64,000 nt of DNA, taken from positions 1 through 64,000 of the forward strand of contig NW_026604969.1 in the NCBI RefSeq assembly GCF_024763615.1. Direction: 5' to 3'. Position numbers and translations under genes: made by a program. Below are positions 55,682-64,000 of the stretch, one piece after another. Under the pieces are notes generated by a model. It saw only the letters and a list, made by a program, of their open reading frames with translations. It did not search any database and was not told where the DNA came from. Position 1 is the first letter of the stretch; every line of letters begins with the position of its first letter. Source of the stretch: Phlebotomus papatasi (taxonomy: Eukaryota > Arthropoda > Insecta > Diptera > Psychodidae).

Positions 55682-56140
55682 ATGAATACCCTTCAAATTA
55701 GGGCCAAATTGCTTGGAAACAACCATACTAGAAATATTTTTGGTGGAGTTTATCCTATAGACAGACTTCCCAAACATGTGAAATTTCCTTCAATAATAAT
55801 CGTCAACACAGCCCCTTCGCATCATCCTGGTAAACATTGGATTGCAATTTTTCTACCTGTAAATGATAATCCAATTGAAATTTTTGATTCATATGGACGT
55901 TTTTTGAGAAATAAATATTTAGCAAGATTTATTAAACAGCATGTTCGGCATAGACTAATTATTTACAATAAGAAACCACTTCTGGCTGCGTTTTCATCAG
56001 TGTGTGGACAATATTGTTGTATGTATGCATATTTTCGATCAAAGGGAAAATCTATGTCCGAATTTCTTCGAATGTTTGGTACAAATACATATGCAATGGA
56101 TCGGAAAATACAGAAGCTCTTCAAAAACGTATATCTATAA
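55682..56140 (+). CDS. Polinton adenain-like cysteine protease (PRO)
   Basis: This 152-residue maturation protease belongs to the adenovirus-protease/ULP1 (C48/C5-like) fold. In Polintons it is thought to process virion proteins. The catalytic elements appear in the expected order: His in HHPGKHWIAIF, an acidic residue in PIEIFDSYG, Gln and Cys in SVCGQYCCMYAY. The length is usual for the family and no lesion is seen. The start ATG at 55682 follows a TATA box at short distance. It is read rightward and is followed, 74 bp later, by the next plus-strand gene. Confidence 0.85.
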   Translation: MNTLQIRAKLLGNNHTRNIFGGVYPIDRLPKHVKFPSIIIVNTAPSHHPGKHWIAIFLPVNDNPIEIFDSYGRFLRNKYLARFIKQHVRHRLIIYNKKPLLAAFSSVCGQYCCMYAYFRSKGKSMSEFLRMFGTNTYAMDRKIQKLFKNVYL

Positions 56141-56213
56141 AATCAAATAAGGACTTTTTTCAGTTTGTCATGATAATTCAAAGAGTGAAGTAATAGGTAA
56201 TACACAATCCAAG

Positions 56214-56874
56214 ATGGGAAAAATTGTTCAAAAGAAAAATAAAAGAGCTACTAAAAAGCAAAGTGAGAAAAAGATCCCACCAAAATAACTATCTTCACAT
56301 AAAAAATCTGATGGATATGTAGAAGAAGGATCTTTGAAGCAGAATTTGGATGCAGAGCCCGCTTCCATGGACATACGACCATTTATGGAAAAGGAACCTA
56401 AACTACTAACTGAGATGACTGTTCTAAATGGATACACGTACTTTCTAAATGAACTGAATACTACTTTTGTCACTGTTGGATTCTGGATACATGAATTTAC
56501 ACCGATCGTGAAAATTTCTGCAACAAACTATTGGCTTGGATCTGACACTGTTTACTTTACCCAAAAGTCATGGAATATGCTGTTTCAGCGAGGCAAATAT
56601 CAGAGATGTTCTGAAGAATGGAGAAACAGACCTCATGAATGCTGGATATATTAATTCAAGATTTGAAAATTTGGAATTTAATTTTATTCAAGTTGAAAAT
56701 ATGAAGCCAATAATGTTGTCTCAAAATGGAAATACAATTTTCTTAAACGAAAAAGAATTTGATTGTCTCATGAATTTAAAGTATTTCATAAATGTTACTT
56801 TGATTTATAATCATTCCATTCAAAATTATATTCAACAGTATTTTGAGAATTATATATTCAAACATGTAAAATAG
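56214..56874 (+). pseudogene. Polinton-associated protein of unknown function (stop and frameshift)
   Basis: From an ATG at 56214 the protein begins with a strongly basic segment (KKNKRATKKQSEKK). An in-frame TAA at 56286-56288 follows, then the same frame continues (ASMDIRPFMEKEPKLLTEMTVLNGYTYF, ISATNYWLGSDTVYFTQKSW). Near 56586-56592 a frameshift moves it to the next frame, which reads on (EANIRDVLKNGETDLMN, VENMKPIMLSQNGNTIFLN, LKYFINVTLIYN) to the stop at 56872-56874. Its position after the protease and its 200-plus residue length fit one of the conserved but uncharacterised Polinton proteins. I cannot name it. Confidence 0.6.
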
Positions 56875-57277
56875 CAGGAGTAAATAAACTTGAAGCTACT
56901 TCATTTACACCTCCTGTAGAAGGTCGCTCACCAATAAACTATTTCAGATTATTTACCGAAATAAGTTTTTATATTGATAAAATAAATACATCTACGAAAT
57001 AAAATAAGGAAGAAATGTAATTTTATGATTTCATAAATAAAGAAAAATATTTTCAAATACTTACTGTCTTTTCTTCACTACTTCAACTTCTCAAAGTAGA
57101 AAAATCAACATTGCAATACAGTGGAAATTGAAAAATATTTAGTTCCATATAAAATTATTTATTAATCAAGATTTAAAAGACTATGACTTATTCTACATAA
57201 CCATACAGAAAAATATAACACAATCGATTTAATCTATTTACAAAATAATAAAACTAAGACTGGTTCTAAATCTAAAC
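56875..57277. other. Spacer between convergent Polinton genes
   Basis: AT-rich. It contains AATAAA motifs on the plus strand (for example near 56933 and 57034) and TTTATT on the plus strand for the opposite gene. This is the likely 3' processing region for both convergent transcripts. Confidence 0.5.
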
Positions 57278-58242
57278 CTAAAATCCAAATGGTAAAGTGT
57301 CATTATTGTCAACACAACGTCTTTTAATTAAAGTAAATCGGGCTGTTTTTGAAGAGGGTCCAGATATAATTTTAAAATGTTTCTGTCGTTGAATTTTGTT
57401 AGGGTAAGTGACTTTAATTTCTCTATCGTCGCAGAGGACCATGGATTTTAAAGATTCAAAATTTATATCTCTATCGACAGTTTTGTTTAGTGTTATCCCC
57501 TTGCACGCAACTTTGTATTTGTAAGAGTTTGTAGAAGGGGAGTAGATTTTCAAGCCGTAAGCTTTTGGCCCTGTGCTTACAAATTCTTCGATGAAGGCTC
57601 CCTCACCGAAATCAGCCAATGCATCAGTTAACTCTCCCAAAAATTTACCAGTGGAAAGAGGATTCTCTTCCCCTGCAGGGACTACGTAAATGACTGAATT
57701 CGTATCACAATAAAAGATATTTTGCCCTATCTTTGATAAGATAGAATACAACTTGATCCTTGCATTGGTTGTGGTGCAGATTCCGACACCCATGTTTATA
57801 TATTTCGATGGTTGCTCAGAATCATGAATGTGCTTCCATGAAACAAAAATTTGGCTATCACTTACGGGATAAAAATGTACAACTTCAATAGCTTCTGATG
57901 AGAGAAGATCATTCAACTCCTCAGAAGTATTGCAGATTGTAGTTTTCGTAAAATTTTCTCGCATTATGAATCTGCCCCACAAACTGTTCAACATAATTTT
58001 CGCAAGTGAACGCATACCTTTGTTAACTCGTATGTTTTCTTTATCAAGTTGTATTCCCTCATTTTCAAAGAATTCTCGGATATAATTATCTTTATCGGAA
58101 TCGGACTCAACTCCCGAGGGCCATCCACTAGCCTCCTGCTTAATTTTGAGAAAATTATCGACGTAATCAGCAAAAAGCCCACGTTCGCCTGTCTCGCGTT
58201 TGTATTGTGAAGTTCTGTATGACCAGACCTCAAAGCATTTGG

Positions 58243-58500
58243 TTGGGATGTCTTTGATAATTTTTGGGTGCCCGACAAAATACTTCGAATATTTGTTCGC
58301 CCACGGGTAGAGTGACGTGAAGTCATAGTAATAAATTTTATCTCCGGGGCGACATTTGTAGTATGTGCGGAAAACTTCAGTGCGGCCCCCGTAAACCGCT
58401 GATCGCAAATCAAACCCTGAGTCTACGACTTCAGGGTGATTGTTCAATCTCTTCGCAAGCACAGGGTCAGCATCCAACATCCGACGGAATTTACACTCCC
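58243..58500 (-). repeat. polB internal duplication, downstream copy (258 bp)
   Basis: It runs from CTCCC(A/T) at the polB-upstream end to TTGGGATGTC at the other. It appears identical to 58741-58998 and encodes ECKFRRMLD...KDIP. The offset is 498 bp, a multiple of three, so the reading frame is kept. Confidence 0.92.
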
Positions 58501-58740
58501 TGATCACGTAGCCATGATCAACAGCGAGACGGAGTTCATCAATGGACCATATTCCTGTGAGGGATCTCTCATCATCTGAATGTAGACATCGATCAGTACT
58601 AAGATCTTCCGCACATTTTCGACACAGAGGAAAGAAGAGCCGGTTATTGCACCTGAAAGGAAGACAGGGGATATAAAGGCCTTTTGGTGGGAGAATAGTG
58701 CATTTCACCACACCGTCATGCTTCAATACTTCCTCCTGAC

Positions 58741-58998
58741 TTGGGATGTCTTTGATAATTTTTGGGTGCCCGACAAAATACTTCGAATATTTGTTCGCCC
58801 ACGGGTAGAGTGACGTGAAGTCATAGTAATAAATTTTATCTCCGGGGCGACATTTGTAGTATGTGCGGAAAACTTCAGTGCGGCCCCCGTAAACCGCTGA
58901 TCGCAAATCAAACCCTGAGTCTACGACTTCAGGGTGATTGTTCAATCTCTTCGCAAGCACAGGGTCAGCATCCAACATCCGACGGAATTTACACTCCC
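58741..58998 (-). repeat. polB internal duplication, upstream copy (258 bp)
   Basis: This is the copy in the native context (IWECKFRR... and KDIPSQEEV). The second copy interrupts the region between GYVIRE and CFEVWSYR downstream. Confidence 0.92.
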
Positions 58999-61524
58999 AT
59001 ATTGAAACAAGATTATACCCCAATTGACGAATGTGATCCAACCGTTTTAGAGTGCTCTCATAACGACTCTGCATGTTATCATTGGGCTTCTTTGAGAATG
59101 CATGCCCTCTATTTAGAAAGCATGTATGTCCATGGAAGAAACAGCCCTCAAAACTATACACAGTGTTGGAGGCCTCATCATACCCATCAGCAACATATCG
59201 AGAGCCGCGCAGTTTGACCTCATACTTTATGTTAGGATTGGAAGTTTCCTTCATATACACGAGCCATTTCAAAGAAATTTTGCTCTGCATTTGAAGGAAA
59301 TTGGAATTATAATTGTTTTTGGGAGTAATAGCAAGGGTATTGGGGGTAAGGTATTTTTTCCTGTAGGCTTTCATCACAGCGTCAGCTAGGGTGATAGCCT
59401 GCAAGAAGGGATTTAAGGATGTAGTTTCTATGAAGGAATGCATAAAGTTGAGGCATCCCATTGTCAGGATTTTAACATCCTGGCGGCAATAATGAATGAG
59501 CTCTTTACGATTGTCAAAGGGGAGTTCTTTGACTTGCTCATACCATTCTAGGAACTCGACATATTGCTGAGAGGTCATGGAATCAATTGGATACATTTCA
59601 ATTGGAGGATAAGATCCAATATAAGAGCGATTTTCCGTGGTGTTGAATTTATAGGGATAATATCCCTTATCACATTCGGGCAGTCCAAAACTTTTTGAGA
59701 ATTGTGATAGAGGGAAGGGGATAAAAGAAAGTGAATCGAGAAATGTAACTCCTTTAACTTTTGCAAACAGTATTTTGCAACCTTGTAATATGGGCTCGAT
59801 CTTCTCTTCCCTCTGACATAGTTCTTCAAGTATGAACTGCCCATCGTAGCCTTTGGCATTGTGAGCGATAGCAACAGTGGGCATAGGCCTAAAGGTCAGT
59901 ACATAATCTACAAATTTTGCTACCGCTGACCTGTTGCTGTCGCTCTCAAAAACATGTTCCACCGGGGAGCAATTAGGGCAATTAGAATATAAAGAATTGC
60001 TACATAGGTGACATACTGTGTATGACATACAAAGATTCGGAACATGTTTTGAAAATCCATTCCCAATGTCTACAAACTCTGACTCAAAATCGTAAAAAAT
60101 CAGAGTATATTCCTTTCAAACTTTTTTCTTATACTCTTGCATATAGCAATAATGAGGAAGTGGACAAACTTTAAAACAAATATCACAAGTTCGTGAATTA
60201 CAATCGTGAGGGGTAGAGGGATCGTGCATGATAAAGCATTGATCACACATTTTCAAACGATTACACACCCCGTTAACAAGATGCTGTTGAAAACAAACAC
60301 TCCCCCTAAATGATCTGTTACATGAGGAACAGAGAATCATATCTCTGACAGAGGGGCATGGAGGACTGTTTGTACAATATTTACACGTTTCGGGGCAAAT
60401 GTGACTGTTATTATATAAAGTATCGCATATATCACATTGATGGTTGAGACCAAAAAAGCCTTTAACTGATTTAATACAAAAATAATGGCGTTCTGCTTTA
60501 TCATAAAATAAACTAATTACGTTATTATGATTTTCCATGGTCCTCCGCAATTTGTAGGCCATACTTTCAAAATTTCCTACATCATCGTAAATATTAATCC
60601 TGTATTGATCCCCAAATTTTTTCTCAAATCTATTGACAAAATCAAGGCCGTATGAACCCTCTTCACTAACAGGACCCCCTACTTTTCTGATTAACTGTAA
60701 AACTTCTTTCTTAAGAGCGATGGGATAACGTCTAATACGACGAAATTGTTTTCTGCGTTCTTCCTAATCGTTAATTAAAAGACACTTACCAACATAAAGT
60801 GATGTTGGCAGACAATTAGATGGTCCAGAGATATCTATGATGCTTTTATGTTTGTACCTTCTCATTTCCGTCAGATTCATCCTTCCGGGATTATGGCGCT
60901 TTCCCCGTCCTATGGAGTAATCTACAACAAACAGAATTATTTTCTGACATTTTAGTATATGATGATTTACATGAATATAAGAAAAAATAATTTATAAATA
61001 ATCAAATGATTTATTACCTTCCATTTGATGAATCTCATAAGCTCTAACACCCAGGACATCGGCTGTATTAAAAGCTGTTGTGCTTTGATGCACTTTTTCC
61101 AGAGCGGAAAATATGGCATCAGTTGTTAAAGAGACAAGAGGGCGAATCCCCAAAAATATTGGCTTGTTGATCGAGTTATCCTCAAGAAATATCTCGAGGA
61201 TAACTTTATCATGCTGATCTCCCACCTGTTGAATAGTCTCAATAACCTCGTTGAAAGACCTATCCAGCCAATCCAAACAGATGTTCGAGTCCGGACATTT
61301 AAGCTGGAAAGTCAGCTCAACTTGCGTGGTATTGAAGCGCTTGTTAAAAGATTTAACTTTCTGAAGAAAGTTCACAAATCTCCCCTCTTGTCCAAGAATC
61401 TCCATCGGCACTTTACCACTCATTTCTTAAGAGTTGTTTTCACTTTTTCACAAAACAGGAGATAGTGTAATCACGAGATAGCGTAATTGCAGCGACTGTG
61501 ACAGAATTGCATTCCCCGATGGGT

Positions 61525-61531
61525 TTTTATA
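61525..61531 (-). promoter_or_regulatory. TATA box (TATAAAA) upstream of polB
   Basis: On the minus strand GTATAAAAACCC lies about 100 bp before the polB ATG. It faces away from the rightward small-protein promoter. Confidence 0.5.
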
Positions 61532-61544
61532 CTCCCATTCATCT

Positions 61545-62225
61545 ATCGCGAAAATGCATTTTCCCACAGAATGGACAAACTTTGTCCAGACAAAAATCTC
61601 TAATTTCAATTGCACGTGGGATTAGAATTTCCTATTCCAAGAAAAAAGTCGCGATCGCGAAAATTCAGTGGTGTCTTTAACGCTTAGTCCATGCAGAGGG
61701 AAAATGTCCAATTTCATTCTCCGCAAAATGATGCTTTTCCAAGAAATTATTTCGCAATTTTGCATTTTATATTAGACTTTTATTGCACGTGTGCAAAGGA
61801 TCATATTTCAACTGGGAATGAAATTCACTTTTTCCAAGAAAAAGTCGCGATCGCGAAAAATTCAGCAGTGTCTTCGCGATAAACTTAGTCCGTGCAGGGA
61901 AAAGTGTCCAATTTCATTCTTCGCAAAATGATGCTTTTCCAGGAAATTATTTCACAATTTTGCATTTTCTATGAGATTTTTTATTGCACGTGTGCAAAGA
62001 ATCATATTTCAACTGGGAATGGATTTTTTCCAAGAAAAGTTGCGATCGCGAAAATGCATTTTGATAGCGTCATCCAGACATGTTCGAAACATGTCCTAGT
62101 GCAGACAAAGAGGAAAAATCTCAAATTTCATTTTTTTTATCTGGAGTGATGTTTTTCCAGGAATTCATTTCACAATTTTGCATTTTCTTATGATGAAAAA
62201 TCATATTTCATTTTCCAGTGGGATA
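61545..62225. repeat. Roughly 200-bp tandem repeats with TCGCGATCGCGA palindromes between divergent Polinton genes
   Basis: Units starting near 61687 and 61888 (AGTCCRTGCAG, AATTTCATTCT-CGCAAAATGATGC, TTGCACGTGTGCAAAG) repeat at about 201 bp. Partial units lie on either side (61545-61680 and 62060-62225). A 12-bp perfect palindrome, TCGCGATCGCGA, occurs at 61649-61660 and 61845-61856, with a near copy at 62041-62051. TTGCACGTGTGCAA is a second palindrome within the unit. It lies in the shared 5' region of polB and the rightward small-protein gene, so it is a candidate regulatory or replication region. Confidence 0.8.
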
Positions 62226-62253
62226 ATTTTTTAACCGGTGTACTTCTTGGCAG

Positions 62254-62260
62254 TATATAA
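62254..62260 (+). promoter_or_regulatory. TATA box (TATATAA) of the small Polinton gene
   Basis: It lies about 100 bp before the ATG at 62358, at the right edge of the tandem-repeat region. Confidence 0.5.
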
Positions 62261-62357
62261 TGCAATCGAACTTTTAAAATTTTAATTATTCTACATTCAG
62301 AAGTCAGAGTGTCAACATTTACGTTTACTAACATCTACAGAATCAATCTCAACCAAA

Positions 62358-62743
62358 ATGGTAAGATTTTATTAATTGATTTTTTTTTAAAAGATGATCA
62401 AAACTTATATTGCGCTTTATTTTTGTTACAGGATCTTCAGAAAATGTTCGATCAAGCCAGGAAGGAGGTTAAAATGCAAAAGGCAGTTACTCCAAGCGGT
62501 TTGACAGAAAGAAGATATTACCATATCCATGGAATAAGGATGGTGAATACGAAGTTCGGGAAAACCTACATTGCAGAGTTGGAGGAAAATATCAGTATTT
62601 GGCTCCCGAAATCATGGACAAAGCGGATGAACGGAGACGAACTGATAAAAGTTGCACCAGACGATATGTGGGAGCTGGCCTACCTTGGCAAAGATGCAGG
62701 AGGAAATTTCGTTAATTTGGATGTAAGAAAGAAGAGTAATTGA
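62358..62743 (+). CDS. Small Polinton protein, two exons, function unknown
   Basis: Exon 1 is essentially the initiator codon (62358-62360). A 71-bp intron runs from GTAAGA at 62361 to TTACAG at 62431. Exon 2 then reads DLQKMFDQARKEVKMQKAV in frame and continues to the stop at 62741-62743, giving about 104 residues. The middle, VNTKFGKTYIAELEENISIWLPKSW, has the alternating pattern of a small beta-barrel (OB-like) nucleic-acid-binding protein. That is only a shape-based guess. Intact. If unspliced, an alternative start at 62309 would read through the intron; the splice model fits the protein better. Its position beside polB would suit a DNA-replication accessory role (inference). Confidence 0.6.
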
Positions 62744-62952
62744 TTTAATCTTTTTGTGGTTTGACAAATAAAAGATTTTGTAAAATGTACTCAACTTCTT
62801 TTCTTGGGAATCTTCTATGGGGTTGTTTTCCCTTTTTGGTCGCATTTTCCGTTTTCACTTTCAATTTTCTTCAAAGATCATGATGGGAAAAAGTATAAAT
62901 ACTTCAGCCTCTATCCGAACTTTCATCATTTGATTATACTCTTGAAAAGAAA
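62744..62952 (+). other. Spacer and promoter of the ATPase gene
   Basis: AATAAA at about 62767 can end the preceding transcript. A TATA box at 62894 starts the next. Confidence 0.5.
62894..62901 (+). promoter_or_regulatory. TATA box (TATAAATA) of the ATPase gene
   Basis: It lies 52 bp before the ATG at 62953, in the same sequence form as the protease promoter. Confidence 0.6.
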
Positions 62953-63672
62953 ATGTTTAAATTTCGTTTGCCTTTCTCGATAATTCTGGCTGGCCCATCG
63001 GGGTGTGGGAAAACAACTTTTGCTCTCGATCTCTTGAGAAACTTGAGAGAGTACACTGATACGGACTTTGAGAACATTTATTGGTGTTTCTCTGAACAAG
63101 GGAGTGTTGGCAATTTACCGAAAATTCAAAATCTTAAAATTTGTCAAGGCATTCCCGATAAAATAGGTGCCAATGATAAAAATGCTAAATTGGTGATTAT
63201 TGATGATATGATGACTGATAAAAGATATGAGCAAAGAATTTGTGACATGTTTATCAAAGAATCACATCATCGAAACATTTCAATAATTTTTATTTGTCAA
63301 AACATTTTCTATCAATCGAGATTCTCGCGAACCATTTCTCTTAATGCAAAATATCTTGTGATCTTCAAAAATGTGCGTGATAAATCACAATTTTTTCCTC
63401 TCGCTCGTCAACTACATCCAGAAAATCCTGGACATTTGTTGAACGTATATAAGGAGTGCACTGAACAACCTTTTGGCTATCTTATGATTGATCTAAACCA
63501 GGAGACACCAGATATTTTTAGATATCGATCCAATATTTTCAATAAATCTTTTTGCGAGTGTTTTGCTAATCCCGAATATCTATCCAAAAATGAAACAGAA
63601 GAAGAAGAAGGTAAATCACAGGAATTGTTTCAAGAGATTGAAGGAAAACAGGCATATTTTGTATGTGCTTAA
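62953..63672 (+). CDS. Polinton genome-packaging ATPase (FtsK/HerA type)
   Basis: This 239-residue P-loop ATPase is thought to pump the element's DNA into virion-like capsids. Walker A is AGPSGCGKTTF near residues 13-23. Walker B is KLVIIDDMM near residues 79-87. Downstream, ISIIFICQNIF with a conserved Gln corresponds to the sensor/motor motif of the A32-like packaging ATPase group. The ORF is intact and follows its own TATA box. Its acidic C-terminus (ETEEEEG) overlaps the start of the next gene, which is read in another frame. Confidence 0.85.
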   Translation: MFKFRLPFSIILAGPSGCGKTTFALDLLRNLREYTDTDFENIYWCFSEQGSVGNLPKIQNLKICQGIPDKIGANDKNAKLVIIDDMMTDKRYEQRICDMFIKESHHRNISIIFICQNIFYQSRFSRTISLNAKYLVIFKNVRDKSQFFPLARQLHPENPGHLLNVYKECTEQPFGYLMIDLNQETPDIFRYRSNIFNKSFCECFANPEYLSKNETEEEEGKSQELFQEIEGKQAYFVCA

Positions 63673-64000
63673 AGATGCATCTCCAGCATTGAGGAAATCT
63701 ATTATCCAAAATTGTTCCCAATCAACTATCAAAGCTTTGCAAGAAATCGTGCAAAATACTTTAAATGGAAATCTTTAAATTCAGCCTAAGCGTATTGGAC
63801 CTCTGAAAAAGTATAAAAATGAGATCCGCAAAATTGCATGCTCAAAAACATCACAGTGCTCCAGGAGGAAACTACTAGTGCAGAGAGGATCAGGATTTTT
63901 ACCAATCCTAATTTCAACTTTATTAATAATAATTCTTTATTTGCGTCCATTTTGGACCTTTGTAAATACATTGTTTATACATTATTGTCAACATTGGTAT
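63590..64000 (+). pseudogene. Polinton core-type basic protein, in-frame stop, runs off window
   Basis: An ORF overlapping the ATPase 3' end starts near 63590 with a basic segment (MKQKKKKVNHR) and continues RHILYVLKDASPALRKSI and QEIVQNTLNGNL. A TAA at 63776-63778 interrupts it. The same frame then reads IQPKRIGPLKKYKNEIRK, RRKLLVQRGSGFLP and a hydrophobic stretch to the window end. This layout of a helical region, then basic residues, then LLVQ-G-GFLP with a hydrophobic segment is one I associate with a conserved small Polinton protein compared with adenovirus core/minor virion proteins. That assignment is tentative. Confidence 0.6.

Larger units (their letters stand above)
57278..61423 (-). 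pseudogene. polB: Polinton protein-primed DNA polymerase B (two exons; stops, duplication, active-site change)
   Basis: It would replicate the element by protein priming. Exon 1 is 61423-61018 (MSGKVPMEILGQ...). A 96-bp GT-AG intron (61017-60922) joins codons in frame to DYSIGRGKRHNPG. A Cys/His-rich region follows (60470-60130). Exonuclease motifs are YDFES, AHNAKGYDGQ and HYCRQDVKIL. Polymerase motif A is YYDFTSLYP, motif B is KIMLNSLWG, then TGPKAYGLK. Lesions: TAG at 60764-60766, TGA at 60116-60118, an 86-codon duplication that repeats motif A, and motif C reading YCDTNS where PolB normally has DTDS (codon 57698-57700, Asp to Asn). Frames are otherwise open for over 900 codons, so decay is recent. 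Confidence 0.85.
55641..64000. mobile_element. Maverick/Polinton DNA transposon, partial (runs past window end)
   Basis: The gene set is that of Polintons, large self-synthesising transposons related to adenovirus-like and adintovirus-like elements: adenain-type protease, unknown protein, protein-primed DNA polymerase B on the opposite strand, a small protein, FtsK/HerA-type packaging ATPase, and a core-like protein. Integrase and capsid genes and the terminal inverted repeats are not in this window. Several genes are broken, so this copy is inactive. Order: PRO+, unknown+, polB-, small+, ATPase+, core-like+. Confidence 0.88.

Noticed and set aside
58861..59389. Plus-strand frames opposite polB
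   Set aside because: They are shadows of the polB coding frame.

Overview
The window is eukaryotic nuclear DNA, most probably from an arthropod and likely an insect, perhaps a dipteran (inference). The support is: AT-rich sequence, GT-AG introns, TATA boxes at typical metazoan spacing, and an assemblage of Tc1, Ty3/Gypsy, BEL/Pao, RTE, I-like and Maverick/Polinton elements. No intact single-copy host gene is visible. The only host-like coding sequence is a decayed MYCBP-like copy near 53.3-54.0 kb. Almost everything else is transposable elements nested in one another, foldback elements and satellite arrays.

Layout. 0-0.7 kb: decayed Tc1-like transposase, cut by the window start. 1.0-9.4 kb: Ty3/Gypsy element 1 (gag, -1 slippery site, pol), split by a full-length RTE LINE at 2688-6021 with a 14-bp target duplication. 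9.46-10.83 kb: small foldback element FB1. 10.99-20.45 kb: Ty3/Gypsy element 2 on the minus strand. It is split by a TA-flanked DNA transposon, which is itself split by a gag-only BEL element with 1251-bp LTRs that look identical. 23.26-28.32 kb: I-like LINE on the minus strand. 28.92-29.17 kb: MITE. 31.09-41.93 kb: giant foldback FB2 with three nested satellite families. 42.77-43.29 kb: a 125-bp-arm inverted repeat and another MITE. 44.63-51.55 kb: foldback FB3 with layered inverted repeats, interrupted by a non-autonomous LTR element at 47063-49309. 52.6-54.0 kb: BEL integrase remnant and the MYCBP-like pseudogene. 55.64 kb to the window end: a Maverick/Polinton, the virus-like giant transposon, continuing past the edge.

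How the parts work together. The Polinton carries protease, an unknown protein, protein-primed DNA polymerase B, a small protein and a packaging ATPase, plus the start of a probable core-type protein. Four of these genes sit behind recognisable TATA boxes. It is not functional here: polB has two stop codons, an 86-codon internal duplication and a D-to-N change in catalytic motif C, and two other genes carry stops or frameshifts. The most unusual structures are the foldback elements. FB2 has arms that share the same order of parts and the same junction sequence, yet hold very different numbers of a 93-bp satellite (about 66 versus about 6 copies). Its centre is a head-to-head array with an exact 147-bp period. 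FB1 and FB3 show the same design at other scales, suggesting a foldback-rich or heterochromatic region.
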